Assembly (NCBI RefSeq): GCF_017464355.1
Contig: NZ_JAFUAG010000046.1
Coordinates: 1 to 44,635, forward strand
DNA from: Ruminococcus sp.
GTDB taxonomy: Bacteria; Bacillota; Clostridia; Oscillospirales; Ruminococcaceae
Length of the DNA stretch: 44,635 bases
Reading direction: 5' to 3'
Made by a program: the position numbers and the translations under genes
Shown: piece after piece, positions 6,538-14,663 of the stretch
How positions within the stretch are numbered: the first letter of the stretch is position 1
Layout of the letters: the number at the start of each line of letters is the position of its first letter
The notes under the pieces: model-generated
Databases searched by the model: none
The model's input: the letters and a program-made list of their open reading frames with translations, nothing else
Told to the model about the DNA's origin: nothing

Positions 6538-7551
6538 TTATCGTTGTACCTGTGCCGAACCGCTGCCGAAAGCCAGCGCCTTTACCTCATCTGCGCTCAT
6601 CAGGTTGCAGTCACCCTCCACCGAAAGCTTAAGACAGCTGGCCGCCGCCGCAAAATCCACGGCGGACTGAGTGTCCATGCCCTCACAGAGAGCGTATATC
6701 AGCCCCGCAGCAAAGCTGTCGCCGCCGCCTACGCGGTCAACTATGTGGGAGGTATATTCTCGGCTGTAGCAGTGCTTTTCGCCGTCATACATCATGGCCG
6801 CCCACTTGTTCTCATCGGAGGAAAGGGTGGTGCGCAAAGTGATAGCCACTTTCTTGAAACCGAAGCGTTCACGCAGCTTTTCGGCCACTGCCTTGTAGGC
6901 CTGGTAGTCGCTGTCATCACGGGCATTGGTGGGTATACCGAAAAGCTCCTCCGCCTGGTCACGGCCGCCTATGTAGATGTCCGTGTACTCAAGTATCTCA
7001 GCCATTACCCTGCCTGCTGTTTCCTTGTCCCAAAGCTTGCGCCTGAAATTTATATCGCAGCTCACGGTGATGCCCAGCCTGCGGGCGGTCTTCACCGCTT
7101 CAAGGGAAGCCTTTGCGGCCTCATCACTGAGGGCGGGGCTTATGCCTGTAATGTGGAACCAGCTTGCGCCCTCCAGCAGCTTCTCCCAGTTATAGTCATC
7201 GGCCTTAGCCGTGGCAAAGGAGGAACCTGCCCTGTCGTATATGACCTTGGAGGGGCGCTGGGCTGCGCCTTTCTCCAGGAAATAAATGCCTATCCTGTCG
7301 CCCCCGCGGATTATATCCGTGGTATCAACACCGTACTGGCGCAGGGTATTTATGGCTGCCTGACCTATCTCGTGGTCGGGCAGGCGGCTGACGAATTTTG
7401 CATCATAGCCGAAATTTGCCAGCGATACCGCAGTGTTGGCTTCACCGCCGCCGTACACCGCCCCGAAGCTGTCTGCCTGAACGAAACGGGTGTGTCCCTC
7501 AGGGGAGAGCCTCAGCAGCAGTTCGCCGTAAGTAACTACCTTTTTTCCCAT
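6538..7551 (-). CDS. kdgK: 2-keto-3-deoxygluconate kinase, PfkB family
   Basis: 337 residues with TAGGAGG upstream of the ATG. It phosphorylates KDG to KDPG. The PfkB signature near the N-terminus (YGGGEANTAVSLANFG, residues 33-48) and the C-terminal catalytic motif DRVGGGDSFAAG with the base Asp278 are present. The usual anion-hole sequence DTxGAGD reads DRVGGGD here, a conservative change seen in KDG kinases. It begins nine bases after the aldolase gene, which uses its product. Other PfkB sugar kinases are possible on sequence alone, but the operon fixes the substrate well. Confidence 0.88.
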   Translation of the reverse strand: MGKKVVTYGELLLRLSPEGHTRFVQADSFGAVYGGGEANTAVSLANFGYDAKFVSRLPDHEIGQAAINTLRQYGVDTTDIIRGGDRIGIYFLEKGAAQRPSKVIYDRAGSSFATAKADDYNWEKLLEGASWFHITGISPALSDEAAKASLEAVKTARRLGITVSCDINFRRKLWDKETAGRVMAEILEYTDIYIGGRDQAEELFGIPTNARDDSDYQAYKAVAEKLRERFGFKKVAITLRTTLSSDENKWAAMMYDGEKHCYSREYTSHIVDRVGGGDSFAAGLIYALCEGMDTQSAVDFAAAASCLKLSVEGDCNLMSADEVKALAFGSGSAQVQR

Positions 7552-7560
7552 AGCGGCCTC

Positions 7561-8361
7561 CTATCTGCGCACCAGGCGTATACCTGTGCCGTCTATGCTT
7601 TCAAGGCCTGCATTGCCGTATTTTGCAGTACCCTCATCGAAGCTTGCGCCCCGTCTTGTCATGTGGTAAACTGCTCTCTCGGGCATTTTTGAGGCCAGTG
7701 TTATCCTGCCGTTCTCACAGCTTACGAAGGTCAGCCCCAGCATAGCGTCAACAGCCCTGGCCGTATCTTTGGCTATGCCCTCAAAATCACCCTCAGCCAG
7801 CTTTTTGCCATTGGCCATAAAGCTTCCGCCGCAGGCGATGACACGGGGGTACTCCAGATAGGCGCCTATGTTCTTCTCGTTAAGTCCCCCTGTGGGCATG
7901 AAACTCATGCTCACGAAAGGTGCTGCCATGGCCTTTATCATGGCAAGTCCCCCTGCCTGTTCGGCGGGGAAGAACTTCACCTCTGTAAGCCCCAGCGCCG
8001 CTGCCTTTTCCACCTCTGAGGGTGTGGCGCAGCCTGGCAGCATGGGCACGCCCTTAGCCTGGCAGTGCTTTACCACCTCTTCATCCAGCCCGGGAGAAAC
8101 TATGAACTCTGCCCCCGCAGCAATGGCGGCATCTGCCTGGGCTGTGGTAAGCACGGTGCCTGCGCCCACTATCATATGGGGGCAGGCCTTCTTCATGGCT
8201 GCTATGGCCTTGTCAGCGCCCTCGGTGCGGAAAGTTACCTCCGCCGCAGGCAGCCCCCCTTTGCACAGCGCCTCCGCCAGAGGTGCGGCCTTGTCGGGGT
8301 CTTGTATGACTATTACGGGGACGATGCCTATCTTCCCCAGTTCTTCAATGATCTTATCCAT
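7561..8361 (-). CDS. eda: KDPG/KHG aldolase with a shortened C-terminal extension
   Basis: 266 residues; a stand-alone aldolase of this family is usually about 205-215. Residues 1-208 are the class I aldolase barrel: Glu41 and Arg45 in AAEVTFRT, phosphate-binding GAGTVLT, and the Schiff-base Lys129 in EVKFFPAE. It splits KDPG to pyruvate and glyceraldehyde-3-phosphate. The remaining 57 residues (ERAVYHMTRRGASFDEGTAK...) resemble only the last part of the VOC/glyoxalase-like domain fused to this aldolase in other Clostridia, where the whole protein is about 320 residues. So the extension looks internally deleted. Aldolase function should be unaffected. Confidence 0.88.
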   Translation of the reverse strand: MDKIIEELGKIGIVPVIVIQDPDKAAPLAEALCKGGLPAAEVTFRTEGADKAIAAMKKACPHMIVGAGTVLTTAQADAAIAAGAEFIVSPGLDEEVVKHCQAKGVPMLPGCATPSEVEKAAALGLTEVKFFPAEQAGGLAMIKAMAAPFVSMSFMPTGGLNEKNIGAYLEYPRVIACGGSFMANGKKLAEGDFEGIAKDTARAVDAMLGLTFVSCENGRITLASKMPERAVYHMTRRGASFDEGTAKYGNAGLESIDGTGIRLVRR

Positions 8362-8382
8362 AAATATTACCTCTTCTATCTG

Positions 8383-9801
8383 TCAAGCCTCAAGGCCGAA
8401 AAAAGCCATGGCATTGCAGAAGCTTATGTTTTTCACCATATCCCCCAGCAGCTCTTCGTCCCAGTATATCTCGCCCCTTGCGGCAAGTCCGCCGATGAAG
8501 CTGCAAAGTATCCGCCTGAAATATTCATGCCTTGTGTAAGACAGCATACAGCGGGAATCGGTGAGCATACCGATGAAGTTGCCCAGCACGCCCTGCTCGC
8601 CCAGGCTTTGCAGGTGGGCTCTCATGCCGCCCAGGTTATCGTTGAACCACCAGGCTGCCCCGTGCTGCACCTTGCCGCACACACCCTCCTCGTTGAAGCA
8701 CTTTGCCAGCACATCAAGGGCGGTGTTCATGTTGGGGTCAAGGCTGTAGAGGACGGTCTTCGGCAGGCTGTCAGTCTTGTCCAGCTCATCAAGGAAAGCC
8801 GCCAGGCTCTCCACAGGGGCGCTGCTGTGTATGCGGTCGAAGCCTGTATCTCTGCCCACAGCGGCAAACATACGGGTGTTGGTATTTCTTGCCACCCCGA
8901 AGTGCAGCTGCATCACCCAGCCGTGGCGCTTGTACTCAGCGGCCAGGAACAGCATGGTCTCTGTGATGAAGCCCAGCCTTTCCCTCTCGGTGATCTCACA
9001 GCCTGTCATGGCCTTTTTGAAGACCCCGTCGCACTCCCCCTCTGACATACGCTCGCAGGGGAACATCACAGTGCTCTGGTCGCTGCTGCGGCAGCCGTGG
9101 GCTGCAAAATGCTCCATGCGGGCAGAAAGTGCCTGCTTCATATCGGCAAAGCTTTTTATCTCCATGCCTGCGGCACTGCCCAGACGGCTTATGTAGTCGG
9201 GGAACTCAGCACCCTCCACCAGCAGCACCTTGTCGGGGCGGAAGGTGGGTATCACTTTACAGCCCAGCTCCCTGTCCTCAGCTATGACCTCATGCCAGTG
9301 CAGGTCATCGCAGGGGTCATCGGTGGTGCCTGCCACCTTTACCTTTGACATCTTTATTATCTTCTTGGCGGAAAGCTGGCCGCTTTGCAGTTTTTTATTG
9401 CATATATCGAAGATCTCATCTGCGTTCTTTTCGTTTATGGGCAGGGTGCAGTCAAAGTACCGCTGCAGTTCCAGGTGGCTCCAGTGATAAAGCGGGCTGC
9501 CCACTGCCTGAGAAAGTGTCCTGCACCAGCCCCTGAACTTCTCCCGTTCATCGGCCCTGCCCGTTACGAATTCTTCCGCTATGCCGCACTGCCTCATAGC
9601 CCGCCACTTATAGTGGTCTCCCCCCAGCCATAGCTCTGTTATGCTTTCATAGCTTTTGTCCTCAGCTATCTCACGGGGGTCGATGTGGCAGTGGTAGTCG
9701 ATTATGGGCATATCCTCCGCATATTTATGGAACAGCGTTTTAGCTTCCTCGGTATCAAGGAGGAAATCCTTATCCATAAAGGGTATTCTCTTGGTTTCCA
9801 T
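8383..9801 (-). CDS. uxaC: Glucuronate (uronate) isomerase
   Basis: 472 residues, the normal length for the family. It converts D-glucuronate to D-fructuronate, and galacturonate to tagaturonate. The early motif PIIDYHCHIDPREIAED holds the HxH metal-site pair of the amidohydrolase-like fold, and MQLHFGVARNTNTRMF carries a further conserved stretch. It sits between uxuA and eda and is the entry step of the pathway. The start METKRIPFMDKDFLL has a modest AAAGG ribosome site. A 112-base gap with a hairpin separates it from uxuA. Confidence 0.92.
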   Translation of the reverse strand: METKRIPFMDKDFLLDTEEAKTLFHKYAEDMPIIDYHCHIDPREIAEDKSYESITELWLGGDHYKWRAMRQCGIAEEFVTGRADEREKFRGWCRTLSQAVGSPLYHWSHLELQRYFDCTLPINEKNADEIFDICNKKLQSGQLSAKKIIKMSKVKVAGTTDDPCDDLHWHEVIAEDRELGCKVIPTFRPDKVLLVEGAEFPDYISRLGSAAGMEIKSFADMKQALSARMEHFAAHGCRSSDQSTVMFPCERMSEGECDGVFKKAMTGCEITERERLGFITETMLFLAAEYKRHGWVMQLHFGVARNTNTRMFAAVGRDTGFDRIHSSAPVESLAAFLDELDKTDSLPKTVLYSLDPNMNTALDVLAKCFNEEGVCGKVQHGAAWWFNDNLGGMRAHLQSLGEQGVLGNFIGMLTDSRCMLSYTRHEYFRRILCSFIGGLAARGEIYWDEELLGDMVKNISFCNAMAFFGLEA

Positions 9802-9840
9802 GTTATTGCCTTTCTATAGAAGTTCTTTTTTTCATGACAT

Positions 9841-9874
9841 TCAGCGCCCACAAAATCCCTTTTGCAGGCGCTGA
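9841..9874 (-). other. Hairpin between uxuA and uxaC
   Basis: TCAGCGCC (9841-9848) pairs with GGCGCTGA (9867-9874), loop 18 bases, with no U-run on the coding strand. In the 112-base gap of an otherwise tight operon it may be a processing or stability element that sets different levels of uxuA and the rest. Confidence 0.5.
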
Positions 9875-9913
9875 TATTTTCGTTATTTCGGGGACTTCTC
9901 AGCCGTCCCGCAT

Positions 9914-10981
9914 TCACTGTTTCTTAAGCTTATCCAGCATATCCCAGACACCCAGTATGTACATTATACCCAACGCCCTGTCATAAAGCCCGTAGCCGGG
10001 GCGGCACTTCTCGTTCCAGATATGCCTGCCGTGGTCGGGGCGAATATAGCCGTCAAAGCCGCCGTCGTGGTAGGCCTTGATGATATCCAGTATACCCACA
10101 TCGCCGTCGCAGTCACGGTGAGAGGTCTCGCTGAAATCGCCGTTCTCGAAGTGCTTTACGTTGCGTATATGGGCAAAGGCTATCCTGCCGCAATATTTGC
10201 GCACGATATCAGCCACGTTATTATCGGGGTTTGAACCCAGGGAGCCCGAGCAGAGTGTCAGGCAGTTATAGGGGTCGTCCACCATGGTAACAAAGCGTTC
10301 CACCGCAGCCTCATCGGTGATGAGCCTTGGCAGCCCGAAGATATCCCAGGGCGGATCATCGGGGTGTATGGCCATTTTGATATCGCACTCATGGCAGGTA
10401 GGCATTATAGCCTCCAGGAAGTACTTAAGGTTAGCCCACAGTGCCTCCTTGTCAACGTCCTTGTAAAGTGCGAAGAGTTCTTTCAGGTTAGCCAGCCTTT
10501 CAGGCTCCCACCCGGGCATGGTATAGCCCTTGGTCTCCTTTAGGATATAGGCGGCCATTTCCTCGGGGTCCTGCTTTATCTTGCTTTTTTCGTAATACAG
10601 CGCAGTTGAGCCGTCGGGCAGCGGGTGGAACAGGTCCGTCCTTGTCCAGTCGAACACGGGCATAAAGTTGTAGCACACCACTTTTACCCCGAACTCGCTC
10701 AAGTTCCTCAGGGTCTGCTTATAGTTCTCGATATAGAGGTCACGGTTCTTGCCCGCCGTCTTTATATCGTCATGCACGTTCACAGACTCCACCACGCTCA
10801 TCCCGAAGCCGTAGGCGTCCAGCTCGTCCTTGACCTTCTGTATCTCACTTTTTTCCCAGACTTCTCCGGGCTGCTTATCATGCAGTGCCCAGACTATCTC
10901 GGTGACGCCGGGTATCTGCTTGATATCCGCCAATGAGATACTGTCATTGCCTGTGCCGTACCAGCGGAATGACATTTTCAT
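9914..10981 (-). CDS. uxuA: Mannonate dehydratase, first gene of the uronate operon
   Basis: 355 residues from the ATG at 10981, preceded by GGGAGGT; the frame runs back to 10999. It dehydrates D-mannonate to 2-keto-3-deoxygluconate. Family features seen are the start MKMSFRWYGTGNDSISLADI, the metal-site region KMAIHPDDPPWDIFGLPR, CSGSLGSNPDNN, and the closing segment YIRPDHGRHIWNEKCRPGYG. The length fits the shorter Firmicute form. It lies directly behind the operon promoter, so it should be the best expressed of the five. Confidence 0.93.
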   Translation of the reverse strand: MKMSFRWYGTGNDSISLADIKQIPGVTEIVWALHDKQPGEVWEKSEIQKVKDELDAYGFGMSVVESVNVHDDIKTAGKNRDLYIENYKQTLRNLSEFGVKVVCYNFMPVFDWTRTDLFHPLPDGSTALYYEKSKIKQDPEEMAAYILKETKGYTMPGWEPERLANLKELFALYKDVDKEALWANLKYFLEAIMPTCHECDIKMAIHPDDPPWDIFGLPRLITDEAAVERFVTMVDDPYNCLTLCSGSLGSNPDNNVADIVRKYCGRIAFAHIRNVKHFENGDFSETSHRDCDGDVGILDIIKAYHDGGFDGYIRPDHGRHIWNEKCRPGYGLYDRALGIMYILGVWDMLDKLKKQ

Positions 10982-11016
10982 GTGCTTACCTCCCAACATT
11001 ATTCATATCCGTTCTG

Positions 11017-11045
11017 ATTATACTACACTATGCAAGAAAATTCAA
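11017..11045 (-). promoter_or_regulatory. Promoter of the uronate operon
   Basis: On the minus strand TTGAAT (11040-11045), a 17-base spacer and a perfect TATAAT (11017-11022) stand 35 bases before the uxuA ATG. No clear operator dyad is seen around it and no regulator gene is adjacent. The rest of the 426-base gap up to ppa holds a weak rightward hairpin with six T (11132-11166), the ppa terminator and a repeat element. Confidence 0.75.
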
Positions 11046-11203
11046 GTCGCAGATAGCGATTTGGTCATATATCTTTTGAACCGTTTTTGCCCGAAGCAAG
11101 TTCATTTCGCAAAGTATTTGCCCCCATCTTCCCGCAAAAAAGCTTACCGATTATTGCGGTTTTTTACTCCGATAAATTCCCCCGTTCCCGGGCACACAGC
11201 ATA

Positions 11204-11238
11204 CAAAAAAGGACGGACAGCGTCATGCTGTCCGTCCT
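11204..11238 (-). terminator. Terminator of ppa
   Basis: An 11-bp perfect stem, AGGACGGACAG (11210-11220) with CTGTCCGTCCT (11228-11238), is followed on the minus strand by a run of U. It lies about 170 bases past the ppa stop, with the repeat copy in between. Confidence 0.85.
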
Positions 11239-11306
11239 GCGAATACCCGATATGGAACAAGCCGCCATTTTATACATCAGCAACGCATATCAGATATCTT
11301 TATCAT

Positions 11307-11404
11307 CTCAATTTGGTCGTGTATTGTTTCCCCCGCCGAAGGCGGGGGAAACAATACGAAAAAAGCCATTTCGTATCATCAGCAATACACTTCAAAATCG
11401 GGAG
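11307..11404. repeat. Palindromic repeat element, copy 1
   Basis: About 98 bp with imperfect 20-base inverted ends. A perfect hairpin lies inside: a 17-bp stem GTATTGTTTCCCCCGCC closed by GAA (11321-11357). A second copy in inverted orientation is at 18893-18992 and matches along its whole length with few changes. Here it starts three bases past the ppa stop, so it is part of the ppa 3' untranslated RNA. Confidence 0.85.
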
Positions 11405-11407
11405 TCT

Positions 11408-11938
11408 TTATTTACAGAAATTATCTATGTATCTGTCGATACAGCTTTCAATGACAGACACAGCTTCATCTACGCCCTTTACATCATCGATGACGGTATC
11501 CTTATTTTCCAGTGCCTTATACACTGTAAAGAAGTGTTTCATCTCATCGAAGATATGCTTGGGCAGCTCGCTGATATCCCTGTAGACGTTATAGGTAGGG
11601 TCATTGAGGGGTATGCAGATTATCTTCTCATCGGCGGCGCCGTTATCCATCATCATTATCATGCCTATGGGGTAGCAGTCCACCAGCGAGAGGGGCTCCA
11701 GGGTCTCCGAGCAAAGCACCAGCACGTCCAGGGGGTCGCCGTCCTCGGCATAGGTACGGGGGATAAAGCCGTAGTTTGCGGGGTAGTGGGTGGAGGTATA
11801 CAGTATCCTGTCCATTTTCAGCAGACCTGTTGCTTTATCCAGTTCATATTTTACTTTTGAGCCCTTGGGTATTTCCACCACGGCTGTGAACTTTTCTTTT
11901 GATATCGCCTTAGGCGAGATGTCATGCCATATGTTCAT
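11408..11938 (-). CDS. ppa: Inorganic pyrophosphatase, family I
   Basis: 176 residues from the ATG at 11938 (GGGAGGAAAAACA upstream); the frame extends to 11980 without a ribosome site. It hydrolyses pyrophosphate to two phosphates in the cytoplasm and so pulls biosynthetic reactions forward. The metal-binding signature [12 protein letters not shown] is intact, with other family parts such as [16 protein letters not shown] and [18 protein letters not shown]. It stands alone, with a repeat element and a terminator downstream. Confidence 0.93.
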   Translation of the reverse strand: MNIWHDISPKAISKEKFTAVVEIPKGSKVKYELDKATGLLKMDRILYTSTHYPANYGFIPRTYAEDGDPLDVLVLCSETLEPLSLVDCYPIGMIMMMDNGAADEKIICIPLNDPTYNVYRDISELPKHIFDEMKHFFTVYKALENKDTVIDDVKGVDEAVSVIESCIDRYIDNFCK

Positions 11939-12043
11939 TGTTTTTCCTCCCTGTTTCAATTTACGGACGGGGCTTTTCATGGGGCGGCGGCCGCTCGGCC
12001 GCGGCGGGCCGATGCCTTGGCATTCTGCGGCAGTTTGCTGTTC

Positions 12044-12601
12044 TTATTCGGCCATATACATTCCTGCGTCTGCCAGCAGTGTGGGCAGGTCGTACACTGT
12101 AATGCCGTCAGCCTCCACGGGGCTGAGTATACCCTCATCTTCGTCGGACATATAGTCCCTCAGGCTGTCTGCCTTTTCCTGCTGTGCCACACCTGCTTTG
12201 TCCAGCATTTCACAGAGCTTATCCGCTTTCACGCTGTCGCAGTAGGCTGTGAATTCCTGGAATTCCCCGAACATCATTTCGTCCTCATAAGGGTATCCCC
12301 CGAAGCCAAATCTTGAGGGGCCGTCATTGACAAGGATATCCCCGTAATGGTCAAGCAATGCCAGTGCGACTTTTTTCGTGCAGTCAAGTATATAGGTATC
12401 ATAGCAGTCCTCGCTGTCCTGTCTTGGCAGGTCGATAAAGAAGAACACCTGCTTTGGCAGCAGTGCTATATACTCTCTGGCACAGGTCAGTATCTGCTCA
12501 GCGCTGAGTATGCCGCTTACCTCCCTGCCCTTACAACTATAGCTGCTCCTGACTTTGTCTTCCCCCGGGGAATACACCCCTGCGCAAAGTTTAAAACTCA
12601 C
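12044..12601 (-). CDS. Uncharacterised 185-residue protein at the end of the acylation cassette
   Basis: GTG start with GGGAGGTG upstream. No recognised domain. The protein is soluble and acidic, with a clear alpha/beta start (MSFKLCAGVYSPGEDKVRSS), a central IALLPKQVFFFIDLPRQD strand region and an aromatic patch FGFGGYPYEDEMMFGEFQEF. It has no signal peptide. It follows the carrier-protein gene by 29 bases and has no promoter in between, so it is probably co-transcribed with the MBOAT-FkbH cassette. It may serve the cassette or simply be downstream; the sequence does not tell. Confidence 0.6.
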   Translation of the reverse strand: MSFKLCAGVYSPGEDKVRSSYSCKGREVSGILSAEQILTCAREYIALLPKQVFFFIDLPRQDSEDCYDTYILDCTKKVALALLDHYGDILVNDGPSRFGFGGYPYEDEMMFGEFQEFTAYCDSVKADKLCEMLDKAGVAQQEKADSLRDYMSDEDEGILSPVEADGITVYDLPTLLADAGMYMAE

Positions 12602-12630
12602 ACCGACACCTCCCTTCTCAGGTCAAGGGC

Positions 12631-12876
12631 TTACTTGCCCCTCTCCATTACTATCTTAAGCATATCGCCCACGTTGTTCATGCCCGATACCTCGCCCATT
12701 TTGAACTTCATACCGAACTCTTCCTCAACGGCGCCTATCAGTGTTATATGCTCGATAGAATCCCAGTCCTCGATATCATCTGCGGTGGTATTAGGTGTTA
12801 TGTTCAGGCTGTCGTCATCGAAAACATCTCTGAAAACATCGGTAAGTCTTGTCATTGTCTGTTTGAGAAGAAGCAT
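12631..12876 (-). CDS. Acyl carrier protein, dedicated to the FkbH cassette
   Basis: 81 residues. The 4'-phosphopantetheine attachment site is Ser40 in the motif DWDSIEHI, and the four-helix acidic ACP pattern is clear (EEFGMKFKMGEVSGMNNVGDML). GGAGGGATAAAA precedes the ATG. It lies two bases after the FkbH-like gene, so it should accept the acyl unit that enzyme makes. DSIEH is more like the carriers of D-alanylation and polyketide-type loading than DSL of fatty-acid ACP. A dedicated carrier beside an MBOAT gene suggests delivery of an acyl group to the membrane. Confidence 0.88.
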   Translation of the reverse strand: MLLLKQTMTRLTDVFRDVFDDDSLNITPNTTADDIEDWDSIEHITLIGAVEEEFGMKFKMGEVSGMNNVGDMLKIVMERGK

Positions 12877-12878
12877 TT

Positions 12879-14660
12879 TTATCCCTCCGAATTTACTTTT
12901 ATAGCCTTGTTGCGGTTTTCCTTGTAGTCACAGAGCGCCAGCTTCCATACGGTATCGCCGTTCTCATTCTCGCTCTGCTTATCAAAGCCCAGCTCCCCGT
13001 AGAACTGTGCCACCATTTTATTTTTTGCCGTGGGATAATAGTAGCCCACTATCTCGGTGATGCCTGCATTTGCGGCATTTTTCACCAACTCGTCCAGCAT
13101 GGCATATTCCATGCCCCTTTTCAGCACCCTGCATGACATGAGCCAAAGCTCCATATGCAGCACGCTGCCCTCGATACGGCCTATGACCTCAGATACCACC
13201 CCGTTATCGCCGAACTTGTCCTCCAGCTTGCCGTAGAGGGTGATGTACCCGCTGCTGTTCATGCGCTCTTCCATTTCAGTTACGGTGAAGCGCCTGGTGG
13301 TCAGGTTGAACTGGTTGCTCTTGCCTGCCAGCTGTGCCAGCCGCTGAACGTACATGGGCACAAAGGGCTTTATCTCGCCTTTCATTTCAAGGCTGAGCAG
13401 GTAGTCGTTGTAATCAGCGAAGCTTGCCTGCGCCTGTTTGCGCTTGACGTTCTCAGCGTACATCTCGTTGCGTTTCAGGTCGTCCGCCGAAAGGCTGACG
13501 GTTTCAAAGTACCCCGAACGGTCGATGACACGGATATAGTCCCCCACGTTATCCATATCGGGGGCAGCAAAGCCGCTGCCGCGGACTATCTCTCTTTCAG
13601 CGGGGTTATCGTCTGCCAGCACCATGGCTTCGGGCAGCAGGTCAAGCTCTTTGGCAGTATTTATCAGGTTCTCGCTCTTTGGCTCCCAGTTGGCCTTTAT
13701 CAGGGTGAAGTCCGCGGGCTTAAGGGCGCCCTCGGGGTGTTCAAGACCTGCCAGGGCATTTTCCTCCTCGTTCTTCGAGCATACTGTCAGCAGCACACCG
13801 ATATCTTTCAGACTTTTCACATACTCCTGCCACTGGTAGTAGGCCATAGCCTCAGCGGTCTCCTGGCCTATGGTCAGGTTCTCGGCGCCGTCATCGCCCA
13901 CTATGCCCCCCCAGAGGGTGTTATCCAGATCCAGTGCCAGCACCTTTTTGTTCCTGCCGCAGACAGCCTTTATTATCTTGGCCACCTCAAAGCAGAGGTC
14001 GGGTATAAAGCCGGTATTCAGGCTGTACTTGTAGAGGTACCAGTACTGGGGGTCGCTCCATTCGTCCAGGCCGCACACAGCGGAAAGGTAGTTTATATCA
14101 CACAGGTACACCCCGCTGCGGGCATTTATCTCCTCGGCCAGCCGCAGGTCAAGTCTGCCGACATAGTTGACCAGCCCTCTCGGGTCGCTGCCGCTGCTGT
14201 TGCCCAGCAGCCTTATGCTCGGCAGCTCGAAATTATTCTGTATCACAGGGCAGCCGAAGTTTGCTTTCAGGCTGTCCCACATCTGCACATAACCTGCTAT
14301 CTCGGTTTCAAGGCCCTCGCTTATCTCCTGCGCTGACATGGAAGGTGCAGGCCTGAAGGTCAGGTTGCGCAGGCTCGTGTGCAGGTATACCAGCTCGGGC
14401 TTGAAATCCAGCAGCTCCTGCGAGGGGAACAGCGCTTCCTGTCTGTACTGGTTGTATTCGCATTCGTAGAACTCCGCTTCAATGCCGTAGTTCCTGAGAA
14501 AAAGTCCCAGCACCGTCACGATATCTGCTGTAGTTGAGCCCCCCAGCACTGCGATGCGCTTTTTCATCACAGGGGCGCACTCCTCCTCCAGCCGCCGTTT
14601 CAGCGACTTTTTCTTTTTCATGATAAATTTGCTGTCAAAGGGATATTCAAGCTCTTTCAT
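12879..14660 (-). CDS. FkbH-like HAD-family enzyme (acyl-ACP loading), with GNAT-like C-terminus
   Basis: 593 residues. The middle is a HAD phosphatase domain: motif I LALDLDNTLWGGIVGDDG (Asp244, Asp246), motif II in LLTVCSKN, motif III/IV ADDNPAERE (about 349-357). The N-terminal 230 residues look like the SGNH-like part of long FkbH proteins (VLGGSTTADIV), and residues about 430-580 resemble a GNAT fold. Known FkbH enzymes take 1,3-bisphosphoglycerate, remove a phosphate and load a glyceryl unit on an ACP. The adjacent ACP gene fits this. The start lies three bases after the DHHW gene; the ribosome site is weak, so coupling is likely. The exact acyl unit here is inferred. Confidence 0.82.
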   Translation of the reverse strand: MKELEYPFDSKFIMKKKKSLKRRLEEECAPVMKKRIAVLGGSTTADIVTVLGLFLRNYGIEAEFYECEYNQYRQEALFPSQELLDFKPELVYLHTSLRNLTFRPAPSMSAQEISEGLETEIAGYVQMWDSLKANFGCPVIQNNFELPSIRLLGNSSGSDPRGLVNYVGRLDLRLAEEINARSGVYLCDINYLSAVCGLDEWSDPQYWYLYKYSLNTGFIPDLCFEVAKIIKAVCGRNKKVLALDLDNTLWGGIVGDDGAENLTIGQETAEAMAYYQWQEYVKSLKDIGVLLTVCSKNEEENALAGLEHPEGALKPADFTLIKANWEPKSENLINTAKELDLLPEAMVLADDNPAEREIVRGSGFAAPDMDNVGDYIRVIDRSGYFETVSLSADDLKRNEMYAENVKRKQAQASFADYNDYLLSLEMKGEIKPFVPMYVQRLAQLAGKSNQFNLTTRRFTVTEMEERMNSSGYITLYGKLEDKFGDNGVVSEVIGRIEGSVLHMELWLMSCRVLKRGMEYAMLDELVKNAANAGITEIVGYYYPTAKNKMVAQFYGELGFDKQSENENGDTVWKLALCDYKENRNKAIKVNSEG

Positions 14661-14663
14661 ATA

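Noticed and set aside
5493-6632. 379-codon plus-strand frame opposite uxuB
   Set aside because: It lies wholly over uxuB and kdgK, has no ribosome site, and reads like an antisense shadow of a GC-biased gene.
11132-11166. Rightward terminator in the uxuA-ppa gap
   Set aside because: Six-base stem with a 16-base loop and six T, and no rightward gene to end; too weak to list by itself.
13155-14336. 393-codon plus-strand frame opposite the FkbH gene
   Set aside because: Antisense to a gene with clear HAD motifs; composition and lack of any known domain mark it as a shadow.
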